Source: Vibrio sp. VB16 (GTDB lineage: Bacteria > Pseudomonadota > Gammaproteobacteria > Enterobacterales > Vibrionaceae). Taken from it: DNA of 64,000 nt. The stretch is taken from NCBI RefSeq assembly GCF_015594925.2, contig NZ_CP087591.1:992001-1056000 (forward strand), in the 5' to 3' direction. Made by a program: the position numbers and the translations under genes. Shown piece after piece: positions 56,898 to 64,000 of the stretch; the first letter of the stretch is position 1, and each line of letters starts with the position of its first letter. The notes under the pieces were generated by a model, which was not told the origin of the DNA, did not search any database, and worked only from the letters and a program-made list of their open reading frames with translations.

Positions 56898-57071
56898 ATA
56901 GAGATCTACTCAAGAAATGACATACCAAGTTAACAAGATTGATATCAAGGAAGATTGATGTATGTCAGATTTTGCAATGCGCTTGGCAGAATGAAATGGG
57001 ATCTGAGGACTGCATCACACACGGATATCAATATGATAAACCGCTATTTGGCTACTATCATTTTGGTCGCT

Positions 57072-57086
57072 ATCACTGATAGTGAT
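57072..57086. promoter_or_regulatory. Possible activator (YgeV) binding dyad
   Basis: ATCACT-GAT-AGTGAT has perfect 6-bp arms, with extra CTATCA/TGATAG copies around it. It lies about 115-130 bases upstream of the sigma-54 promoter, a usual enhancer distance. Confidence 0.45.
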
Positions 57087-57199
57087 TGATAGTTCAATAG
57101 ACGAGATATTGCGAAGTAAAAACAGATCAAAAAGTATAACTTATTGTATTTAAAGGAGTAGTAAGCTTTATCAGATTATTTTACCAGTTACTTACGTTA

Positions 57200-57216
57200 T
57201 TGGCATAGATATTGGA
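57200..57216 (+). promoter_or_regulatory. Sigma-54 promoter of ygeW (predicted)
   Basis: TTGGCATAGATATTGGA fits TTGGCAC-N5-TTGCA with the right ten-base spacing between GG and GG (GC in the consensus). Transcription would start near 57227, about 87 bases before ygeW. It agrees with a YgeV-type activator encoded next door. Confidence 0.6.
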
Positions 57217-57313
57217 ATAAAGGAATCAGTGTCTGTTTATTTAATGGACTTTATCCAACCGAAAATTCCAGCCGCAAACGACATAATAATTTTTAATTAC
57301 TGGGAAGAATAAA

Positions 57314-58501
57314 ATGAAAAGCATTAATGAACTTATAAAGGAAATCAATGAACTAGACTCTGAACTTCATAAGAAAGATTTCCTATTAACGTGGGAACAA
57401 AGCCCTGAAGAGCTAGAGTGTGTATTAAAAACGGCGCAAGTTATCAAAGCAATGCGTCAGGAAAATATTGCTACCAACGTCTTTAAAAATGGCTTGGGCA
57501 TTTCACTGTTTCGTGACAACTCAACCCGTACTCGTTTCTCCTATGCATCGGCTATTAATATGCTGGGCCTCGCTCAGCAAGATCTTGATGAAGGTAAATC
57601 TCAAATTGCTCATGGTGAAACCGTTCGTGAAACAGCGAATATGATTTCATTTTGTGCAGATGCTATCGGTATCCGTGATGACATGTATTTAGGCGCGGGT
57701 AATGCCTATATGCGCGAAGTGGGTGAAGCACTTGATGATGGTGTGAAAGAAGGTGTTCTGCCTCATCGCCCAGCATTAGTAAACTTACAGTGCGATGTCG
57801 ACCACCCAACCCAATCAATGGCTGATTTAGCCTGGCTTGAAGAACATTTCGGCGATCTAGAACAGTTGAAGGGCAAAAAAATCGCGATGACGTGGGCGTA
57901 TTCGCCGAGTTATGGCAAACCATTGTCAGTACCACAAGGGATTATCGGCTTGATGACCCGCTTTGGTATGGATGTGACATTGGCTCATCCAGAAGGTTAT
58001 GACCTTATTCCCGAAGTTGTTGAACAAGCACGTAAGAACGCTGAAGAATCAGGTGGTAGCTTTACTCAGGTTGCCTCTATGGAAGAAGCTTTCGAAGATG
58101 CCGATATCGTCTATCCAAAATCATGGGCGCCTTATCAAGTTATGGGCCGTCGTACAGAACTTCTACGTGCCGATGATCATGATGGACTTAAAGCACTTGA
58201 GCAAGAATGTTTGGCTCAGAATGCAAAGCACAAAGATTGGCATTGTACTGAAGAAATGATGAAAAAAACCAAGGGTGGAGAGGCGCTTTATATGCATTGC
58301 CTACCTGCGGATATCACTGGCGTATCTTGTAAAGAAGGTGAAGTGGACGAAGCTGTATTCGAAAAGTACCGCATTGCCACATACAAAGAAGCGAGCTGGA
58401 AGCCATATATCATTGCGGCCATGATTTTGAACCGTAAATACCAAGCCCCAGGTGACATCTTACAACAGTTGTTAGACGAGTCCGAAAAACGCGTCAAATA
58501 A
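57314..58501 (+). CDS. ygeW: Carbamoyltransferase-family protein YgeW
   Basis: 395 residues of the aspartate/ornithine carbamoyltransferase fold. The carbamoyl-phosphate motif FRDNSTRTRFSY and the DHPTQSMAD and MHCLPAD motifs are intact. From memory it is nearly the same length as E. coli YgeW (about 396), which is not a normal ornithine or aspartate enzyme. In the anaerobic purine pathway this gene is thought to transfer carbamoyl from a ureido intermediate to make carbamoyl phosphate, which YqeA (carbamate kinase) converts to ATP. GGGAAG precedes the start. First gene of the operon. Confidence 0.92.
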   Translation: MKSINELIKEINELDSELHKKDFLLTWEQSPEELECVLKTAQVIKAMRQENIATNVFKNGLGISLFRDNSTRTRFSYASAINMLGLAQQDLDEGKSQIAHGETVRETANMISFCADAIGIRDDMYLGAGNAYMREVGEALDDGVKEGVLPHRPALVNLQCDVDHPTQSMADLAWLEEHFGDLEQLKGKKIAMTWAYSPSYGKPLSVPQGIIGLMTRFGMDVTLAHPEGYDLIPEVVEQARKNAEESGGSFTQVASMEEAFEDADIVYPKSWAPYQVMGRRTELLRADDHDGLKALEQECLAQNAKHKDWHCTEEMMKKTKGGEALYMHCLPADITGVSCKEGEVDEAVFEKYRIATYKEASWKPYIIAAMILNRKYQAPGDILQQLLDESEKRVK

Positions 58502-58606
58502 CCCGATGTCCCACAACGAGACAACTGGCTAATGTTAGCCATTTATGCGGGGGCATCACATAGATTCCCCGCCCATTCCATTTAATTCATTCAATGAGGT
58601 CTGGTC

Positions 58607-59809
58607 GTGTCTACATTCTCTCTAAAAATGGAGATTGCTGATAATCGCCATTATAACGGTAAGCAATCCCCTCTATTCACCATTGATGAAGCGGAAAAAG
58701 CCCGTGCTTTTCATCAAAAAGTTGAAGGTTACCAACCAACGCCATTGCATTCTCTAGACTGCCTAGCGAAAGAAATTGGCCTTGGTAAAATATTAGTCAA
58801 AGACGAAGCGTATCGTTTTGATTTATGTGCATTCAAAATGTTAGGTGGTGCATACGCAATTGCTCGCTTACTTTGTGCAGAGTATTCACTCGATATTAAT
58901 AATTTTGATTTCGACAAATTGAGAAACGAAATATCGGAAAAAATGACCTTTGCCACCGCAACAGACGGAAATCACGGACGTGGTGTGGCATGGGCAGCAA
59001 GTAAACTGGGTCAAAATGCAGTGGTTTATATGCCGAAAGGTTCGGCAGATGAGCGAGTTAACAACATCCGTGCTTTGGGTGCAGAGTGTATTGTGACGGA
59101 TATGAACTACGACGATACCGTTCGTTTGGCTATTAAAACGGCAAACAAGAACAACTGGAAGATCGTGCAGGATACGGCGTGGGAAGGCTATACCGAAATT
59201 CCAACGTGGATCATGCAAGGTTACACCACAATGGCCGCGGAAGCTGTCGATCAAATGAAGCAACAGAATGTTGAACGTCCTACTCATGTATTTTTGCAAG
59301 CTGGAGTCGGTGCGATGGCAGGTGGCGTGCTTGGTTATCTTTGTGACATGTACGGGGCAGACAAGCTTCATTCGGTCATTGTCGAACCGGATCTTGCCGA
59401 TTGCATTTATCGCTCAGGTATTAGTGATAAAGGTGAAATGGTCAACGTAGAAGGCGATCTCGCCACCATTATGGTTGGTTTAGCATGTGGTGAACCTAAC
59501 CCAATAGGCTGGCCAGTACTTCGTGACTGCTCTACACAATTTGTGTCTTGTCAGGACAGCATCGCTGCACTTGGTATGCGTGTGTTAGCAAATCCGTTAG
59601 GCAGTGACCCTAAAGTTGTATCAGGTGAATCCGGCGCGGTTGGCGCAGGTATGTTAGCGGCTATTTACTATCACCCCGAGCGTGAGAAGTTGATGGAGAA
59701 ACTTGGATTAGACCAAGATTCTATTGTGCTTCTTATTAACACCGAAGGCGATACCGACCCAGTGCATTATCGTGAAGTGCTGTGGCAAGGCAAACACCCA
59801 ACGCTTTAA
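58607..59809 (+). CDS. ygeX: 2,3-Diaminopropionate ammonia-lyase
   Basis: 400 residues, a PLP enzyme of fold type II that turns 2,3-diaminopropionate into pyruvate and two ammonia. The PLP lysine Lys77 (CAFKMLGGAYA) and the catalytic Asp120 (ATATDGNHGRG) fall at the same numbers as in E. coli YgeX. GVGAMAGGVLGY forms the phosphate-binding loop. It follows ygeW with a GC-rich hairpin (near 58536-58570) in the 105-base gap. In the purine/urate pathway it yields pyruvate from the late diaminopropionate intermediate. Confidence 0.94.
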   Translation: MSTFSLKMEIADNRHYNGKQSPLFTIDEAEKARAFHQKVEGYQPTPLHSLDCLAKEIGLGKILVKDEAYRFDLCAFKMLGGAYAIARLLCAEYSLDINNFDFDKLRNEISEKMTFATATDGNHGRGVAWAASKLGQNAVVYMPKGSADERVNNIRALGAECIVTDMNYDDTVRLAIKTANKNNWKIVQDTAWEGYTEIPTWIMQGYTTMAAEAVDQMKQQNVERPTHVFLQAGVGAMAGGVLGYLCDMYGADKLHSVIVEPDLADCIYRSGISDKGEMVNVEGDLATIMVGLACGEPNPIGWPVLRDCSTQFVSCQDSIAALGMRVLANPLGSDPKVVSGESGAVGAGMLAAIYYHPEREKLMEKLGLDQDSIVLLINTEGDTDPVHYREVLWQGKHPTL

Positions 59810-59929
59810 CAAAAACAATTAAAATTCAGGTTAATGCGCAGTAACCGTCATCAAAAAGAGCGCATCAACTCTCTATGCAAATCATCATGCCGAACACGAT
59901 GACCACCGTTCGGTTCAAGGAGCATTACA

Positions 59930-61147
59930 ATGACAATGACTATCCCATTCCACAAAGTTGTGGAAAAAGCTCAAGACTATAAAGCAGACATGAGTCAGTT
60001 TCTACGTGACATGATTGCGATTCCAAGTGAAAGTTGCGATGAAGAAAAAGTCGTATTACGCATTAAAGAAGAGATGGAAAAGGTCGGTTTCGATAAGGTA
60101 GAAATTGATCCTATGGGTAACGTATTAGGTTGGATCGGTCATGGCCCTCACCTAATTGCAATGGATGCACATATCGATACCGTTGGTGTTGGTAACATGG
60201 ACAACTGGGATTTCGACCCGTACGAAGGTATGGAAAATGACGAGATAATCGGCGGTCGTGGCGCTTCAGATCAGGAAGGCGGTATGGCTTCAATGGTGTA
60301 TGCGGGTAAGATTATCAAAGATCTTGGCCTTGAAGATGAGTACACATTGCTCGTGACGGGTACGGTTCAAGAAGAAGATTGTGATGGTCTTTGCTGGCAA
60401 TATATCATCGAAGAAAGCAACATTCGTCCTGAATTCGTTGTATCCACTGAACCAACAGATTGCCAAATTTATCGCGGTCAGCGCGGTCGTATGGAAATTC
60501 GAATCGATGTTGCAGGCGTAAGCTGCCATGGTTCTGCTCCAGAACGTGGTGACAACGCTATCTTTAAGATGGGTCCAATTCTAAGCCAGCTTGAAGGCTT
60601 ATCTCACAAGCTGAAAGATGACCCATTCCTAGGCAAAGGTACTCTAACTGTTTCTGAAATCTTCTTCACTTCTCCAAGTCGTTGTGCAGTAGCAGACAGC
60701 TGTGCTGTTTCTATTGACCGACGTTTAACGTGGGGCGAATCATGGGAAGGGGCACTTGAAGAAATCAGAGCGCTACCAGCAGTACAAGAAGCCAAAGCGG
60801 TCGTGTCAATGTACGAATATAACCGTCCAGCTTATACCGGTCTGGTCTACCCAACTGAGTGTTATTTCCCAACATGGTTGATCGATGAAGATCACGTTGC
60901 AACAAAAACTCTGGAAGCCTCGTATGAGTTGTTGTTTGACAAAAAACCGACCGTTGATAAGTGGACCTTCTCAACCAATGGTGTGTCTATCATGGGTCGT
61001 TATGGCATTCCAGTCATCGGTTTTGGTCCGGGTAAAGAGCCAGAAGCTCACGCTCCAAACGAGAAAACTTGGAAAGACCATCTGGTTACTTGCGCAGCAA
61101 TGTATGCGGTTATTCCCCAAATGTATTTAGAAGAGTTGAAAAAATAG
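59930..61147 (+). CDS. ygeY: M20-family metallohydrolase YgeY
   Basis: 405 residues of the ArgE/DapE/CPG2 family with a two-metal site: His81 and Asp83 ([12 protein letters not shown]), Asp114 (GASDQEGG), Glu148-Glu149 (VQEED) and a later His in the lid/catalytic domains. E. coli YgeY (about 403) lies in the same order between ygeX and hyuA. It probably hydrolyses an amide or ureido bond of a pathway intermediate. CAAGGAG precedes the start. The long intergenic leader after this gene is highly structured. Confidence 0.9.
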   Translation: MTMTIPFHKVVEKAQDYKADMSQFLRDMIAIPSESCDEEKVVLRIKEEMEKVGFDKVEIDPMGNVLGWIGHGPHLIAMDAHIDTVGVGNMDNWDFDPYEGMENDEIIGGRGASDQEGGMASMVYAGKIIKDLGLEDEYTLLVTGTVQEEDCDGLCWQYIIEESNIRPEFVVSTEPTDCQIYRGQRGRMEIRIDVAGVSCHGSAPERGDNAIFKMGPILSQLEGLSHKLKDDPFLGKGTLTVSEIFFTSPSRCAVADSCAVSIDRRLTWGESWEGALEEIRALPAVQEAKAVVSMYEYNRPAYTGLVYPTECYFPTWLIDEDHVATKTLEASYELLFDKKPTVDKWTFSTNGVSIMGRYGIPVIGFGPGKEPEAHAPNEKTWKDHLVTCAAMYAVIPQMYLEELKK

Positions 61148-61150
61148 AAT

Positions 61151-61172
61151 TTGATGCTGTTTAGACAGCGTC
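61151..61172 (+). other. Hairpin directly after the ygeY stop
   Basis: TGATGCTGT-TTAG-ACAGCGTCA forms a 9-bp stem with one T-G pair and a 4-base loop. No T-tract follows, so it is a 3'-end or processing hairpin and not a classical terminator. Confidence 0.6.
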
Positions 61173-61181
61173 ACTAAAGAA

Positions 61182-61244
61182 TTCCATCCCGAGGGTTTCA
61201 GTATGCTCTGCCTTAATACTGGACTTATATCCTCCTCGGGATGG
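61182..61244 (+). ncRNA. Candidate riboswitch aptamer in the hyuA leader
   Basis: Stem P1 is a perfect 12-bp pairing (61182-61193 with 61233-61244). It leads to an asymmetric internal loop, GTTT on the 5' side (61194-61197) and GACTTATATCCT on the 3' side (61221-61232). Above it is P2, CAGTAT/ATACTG (61198-61203 with 61215-61220), with loop GCTCTGCCTTA. This two-helix form with a long unpaired strand looks like a ligand-binding aptamer. Known xanthine/urate-binding aptamers (NMT1 class) occur before purine-oxidation genes; I cannot confirm the class from memory. Confidence 0.45.
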
Positions 61245-61266
61245 ATACATTAACGATAGCGAACGC

Positions 61267-61305
61267 TTTTCAAAGTACCTCACACTCGCAGGTATTTTGA
61301 AAAGA
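61267..61305 (+). promoter_or_regulatory. Long expression-platform-like hairpin before hyuA
   Basis: AAGTACCT preceded by CTTTTC pairs with AGGTATTTTGAAAAG: a 15-bp stem with one G-T pair and the 9-base loop CACACTCGC. A small dyad ATATTC-AC-GAATAT follows (61304-61317), then the AAGGTGG ribosome site at 61339. It could be the switching part of the leader. Confidence 0.55.
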
Positions 61306-61349
61306 TATTCACGAATATGACAACGTCTTAACGTTAACAAGGTGGCGAT

Positions 61350-62789
61350 ATGGTTTTTAAGCGTTCTTTTTCCACACAACGAGATACACAATCTGACGGA
61401 ACTTCATCGGCTATGCTTATTCGTCAAGGAATTGTGGTCGACCATTTAGAGGAAAAGAAAGCTGACGTACTGATTGTCGATGGAAAAATTGCGGATATTA
61501 GCGAAACCATCTCAAGCTACCCTGAGGAAACACGCATCATCGATGCAAGCGGCTTATACGTAATGCCGGGTGGCATAGACGTTCATACTCATTTCAATAT
61601 TGATGTCGGCATTGCCAAGAGTTGTGATGATTTTTATACCGGTACCCGAGCGGCGGCTTGCGGCGGCACCACCATGGTGGTGGACCATATGGGATTTGGA
61701 CCTAGAGGGTGTAATCTCCATCATCAATTATCGGTTTATAAAGAGTATGCCAAAGATACGGCCGTTATTGATTACAGCTTCCATGGTGTGATTCAGCATA
61801 TCAACGATGAGATACTGGCTGAAATGGCCTCTATGGTTGAGGTTGAAGGTATTTCTAGTTTTAAACTTTACCTCACCTACGGTTACAAACTTGACGATGA
61901 GTCCGTTTTACGCGCATTGACACAACTAAACAAAGTGAATGCCCTCACTACTGTGCATCCAGAAAACGATGCCGCCATAACGTTAAGGCGTAATCAGCTT
62001 CTGAACGAGGGGAAAACAGCCCCTAAATATCATGCGCAAAGTCGGCCGTTAGAGTGCGAAGCAGAAGCGATTGCCAGAATGATAAATTTGGCAAAACTGG
62101 CCGATAATGCACCGCTGTATATTGTGCATTTATCCAACGGGCTAGGGCTCGATTATGTGCGGCTTGCCCGCCAAAACCATCAGCCTGTCTGGGCCGAAAC
62201 TTGTCCGCAATACTTATTGCTCGACGAGAGCTGTTACGAGCGTGACGATGCGCTGAAATTTATTCTTAGCCCGCCACTTCGACCTGTCGAAGAGCGCGAA
62301 AAACTGTGGCAGGGTCTGATAGACGGCAGTATTGATACCGTTGCAACTGACCACTGTTCGTTCACTTACTTAGACCAGAAACAGCGTGGAAAAGATAACT
62401 TCAGCACCTGTCCAAATGGGTTGCCCGGTGTCGAAAACCGGATGCCACTTCTTTTTTCTGAAGGGGTAATGAGTGGACGAATGAGTCCAAGTAGATTTGT
62501 AGAATTAACCAGTTACATGCCAGCGAAATTGTTCGGAATGTTTCCACAAAAGGGCAATATGGCAAAAGGTTCTGATGCTGATTTGGTGCTGTTTGACCCT
62601 AAGCAACAGATAACGATTACTCACGATTTATTACACGACAACACAGACTACACCCCGTATGAATCCATGCAATGCTTAGGCTGGCCAATAATGACCATTA
62701 GCCATGGGCAGGTTGTCGCGTGTAATGGCGAATTTATGGGGGAAGCTGGGAATGGCCGCTTTGTTCGCCGACAACCGTTTTCACGTTAA
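61350..62789 (+). CDS. hyuA: Hydantoinase/dihydropyrimidinase-family amidohydrolase HyuA
   Basis: 479 residues, a cyclic amidohydrolase that opens hydantoin- or dihydropyrimidine-like rings. Zinc ligands are His79 and His81 (GGIDVHTHF), the carbamylated lysine is Lys172 (SSFKLYLTYGYK), and later His and Asp appear in YIVHLS and ATDHCSF. The start at 61350 is set by AAGGTGG; an in-frame ATG at 61413 has no ribosome site. So the protein carries a 21-residue N-terminal extension compared with E. coli HyuA (about 461). The 202-base leader has three stable hairpins. It fits after YgeY in the purine-type operon. Confidence 0.9.
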   Translation: MVFKRSFSTQRDTQSDGTSSAMLIRQGIVVDHLEEKKADVLIVDGKIADISETISSYPEETRIIDASGLYVMPGGIDVHTHFNIDVGIAKSCDDFYTGTRAAACGGTTMVVDHMGFGPRGCNLHHQLSVYKEYAKDTAVIDYSFHGVIQHINDEILAEMASMVEVEGISSFKLYLTYGYKLDDESVLRALTQLNKVNALTTVHPENDAAITLRRNQLLNEGKTAPKYHAQSRPLECEAEAIARMINLAKLADNAPLYIVHLSNGLGLDYVRLARQNHQPVWAETCPQYLLLDESCYERDDALKFILSPPLRPVEEREKLWQGLIDGSIDTVATDHCSFTYLDQKQRGKDNFSTCPNGLPGVENRMPLLFSEGVMSGRMSPSRFVELTSYMPAKLFGMFPQKGNMAKGSDADLVLFDPKQQITITHDLLHDNTDYTPYESMQCLGWPIMTISHGQVVACNGEFMGEAGNGRFVRRQPFSR

Positions 62790-62868
62790 TCACATCTTAA
62801 ACCTAATGAAAAGGCGAAAGATGTCGCGGAAAACGGCTCAGACCATAATTATAATTTAAGGAGTTAAC

Positions 62869-63771
62869 ATGAAACCCATCGCAGTTGTGGCCCTTGGCGG
62901 CAATGCATTACTACGTCGTGGCGATGCGCCAAGTTTTGACAACCAACTGGCTAATATTAAAGTTGCTGCCAGAGCGATCGCCGAAATAGCCGACAAATAC
63001 CAAGTGGCAATCGTCCATGGAAATGGGCCACAAGTTGGTCTGATAGCCCTGCAAAATTTAGCTTACGATAAAGTTTCACCATACCCTCTTGATGTGTTGG
63101 GCGCGGAAAGTGAAGGTATGATTGGTTATATGTTGGCTCAAGAGCTACAAAACCTTCTTCCTGATACGGAAGTAACCAGCCTATTGACTCGTATTGAAGT
63201 TGATCGCAATGATCCTAGTATGCTTGACCCAACGAAGTTTGTTGGCCCTGTTTACAACGAAGAAGAAGCCGGAATTTTGGCTGAAGCGAATAACTGGATA
63301 ATGAAACGTGACGGTGATTATGTTCGCCGTGTTGTGCCATCACCTAAACCAATTAACATCATTGACAAGAAATCGATAGATACCTTGCTCGCGGCGGGTC
63401 AAATTGTGATCTGTTGTGGCGGTGGCGGCATTCCAGTTTGTCGAAACGAAATAGGGTATCAAGGAGTTGAAGGTGTTATCGATAAAGACCTTTCCGCCAC
63501 CTTGTTGGCAAAACAACTTAACGCTGACAAATTATTGATTCTAACGGATGCGGACGCCGTCTATCTTGACTGGGGTACGGATCAACAGCGTGCATTACGA
63601 ACAGCAACACCGACTCAGCTCAGCCAATACGTGTTCCCTGCCGGCTCGATGGGACCTAAAGTAGAAGCCGCCGCCGATTTTGCGACGTTTGGTGGGCGAG
63701 CCTACATTGGTGCGCTTGAAGAAGGCGTAGAAGTTCTCGATGAGAGAGCAGGCACCTGCGTATCAGTATAG
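62869..63771 (+). CDS. yqeA: Carbamate kinase YqeA
   Basis: 300 residues. Converts carbamoyl phosphate and ADP to ATP, CO2 and ammonia. Family motifs are VALGGNALLRRG at the N-terminus, VHGNGPQVGL, VVPSPKP, CCGGGGIPV, DKDLSATLLA, LTDADAVYLDWG and GSMGPKVEAA. AAGGAG precedes the start. As last visible gene of the ygeW-X-Y-hyuA operon it provides the ATP-yielding step. Its E. coli counterpart YqeA also sits next to hyuA. Confidence 0.93.
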   Translation: MKPIAVVALGGNALLRRGDAPSFDNQLANIKVAARAIAEIADKYQVAIVHGNGPQVGLIALQNLAYDKVSPYPLDVLGAESEGMIGYMLAQELQNLLPDTEVTSLLTRIEVDRNDPSMLDPTKFVGPVYNEEEAGILAEANNWIMKRDGDYVRRVVPSPKPINIIDKKSIDTLLAAGQIVICCGGGGIPVCRNEIGYQGVEGVIDKDLSATLLAKQLNADKLLILTDADAVYLDWGTDQQRALRTATPTQLSQYVFPAGSMGPKVEAAADFATFGGRAYIGALEEGVEVLDERAGTCVSV

Positions 63772-64000
63772 TCGTTCATTTTTTCCACGATACTTATTCA
63801 TTTATTCGGCCGTTGGATTTTAGGATGAAAAGATCCAACGGCCTGATCAGGTTGGTAGTAAAAACAGAGACGTAACGTTACCTAAAAATTCTTATCACTA
63901 GGCACTGTGTTTGAAGGGGGAAATCTAAGAATAGACCTCCACGACCACGTATTCACGCCGCAACAGTACGTCTCTTGATTTTACCAACGACCAGACAACA
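63772..64000. other. Right-end gap with a hairpin
   Basis: GGCCGTTGGAT (63808-63818) pairs perfectly with ATCCAACGGCC (63833-63843), 11 bp, loop 14. No T-tract follows on either strand, so termination is uncertain. The last 150 bases show no supported gene; the end of a minus-strand gene from outside cannot be excluded. Confidence 0.5.

Noticed and set aside
58886..59371. 161-codon minus-strand frame inside ygeX
   Set aside because: Opposite to a gene with intact catalytic residues; composition is not protein-like (many His, Cys, Arg) and no start signal is seen.
63808..63843. Rho-independent terminator after yqeA
   Set aside because: The stem is good but there is no T-tract on either strand; kept only as a hairpin.

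Overview
The window is about 43-45% G+C by eye and very probably comes from a marine Vibrionaceae genome. The evidence is the close protein resemblance to Vibrio/E. coli families, the caa3-type oxidase operon, a second-type pst operon, the HD-GYP response regulator beside a histidine kinase, and the bat/moxR operon. From memory, several of these neighbourhoods lie on chromosome 2 in Vibrio cholerae; that placement is inference. I see no rRNA, tRNA, CRISPR array or complete insertion sequence.

Layout. (1) 1-3259, minus strand: end of an aa3/caa3 cytochrome oxidase operon (ctaC, ctaD, partial ctaG). (2) 3260-5476: a fructose-family PTS EIIBC under an apparent CRP site and TTGTATT motifs. (3) 5640-14759: an aldonate (galactonate-type) catabolic locus with a DgoR-like regulator, DgoK, DgoA, a TRAP transporter, DgoD, and an added IlvD/Edd dehydratase plus DapA-family aldolase. 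(4) 15294-19171: a membrane protein, a molybdopterin-fold periplasmic protein paired with a diguanylate cyclase, and a DEAD-box helicase. (5) 19264-23604: a solitary IS30-like HTH protein, four 15-bp direct repeats, then a VOC-DhaK-DhaL-LsrF-like-DUF1097 operon. (6) 23847-27689: pstSCAB with Pho boxes. (7) 27705-35236: an M16 lipoprotein peptidase and the mannosylglycerate locus mngR / EIIA-mngB; the EIIBC partner is probably the gene at 3872. (8) 35303-36655: SoxR and a periplasmic binding-protein-like protein. (9) 36690-43550, minus strand: moxR-DUF58-DUF4381-batA-batB/C-batD. (10) 43869-51819: a small protein, a REC/HD-GYP regulator facing a histidine kinase, a DUF808 protein and a PAS-GGDEF-EAL protein. 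(11) 51895-55040: a duplicated MITE-like repeat, ppnP, ohr/ohrR, a FAH-family enzyme and two small coupled genes. (12) 55146-63771: ygeV (sigma-54 activator) divergent from ygeW-ygeX-ygeY-hyuA-yqeA, the cluster linked to anaerobic purine/urate breakdown.

How parts work together. Two sugar-acid or osmolyte systems (galactonate-type and mannosylglycerate) both carry CRP-like sites and GntR-type operators. Cyclic-di-GMP enzymes recur (16478, 44337, 49327). The purine-type cluster has a sigma-54 promoter, a dyad that may bind YgeV, and a strongly folded leader before hyuA. The items most worth following are that leader, the split mannosylglycerate PTS, the HTH protein with its direct repeats, the DhaKL/LsrF/DUF1097 operon, and the MITE-like repeat pair.
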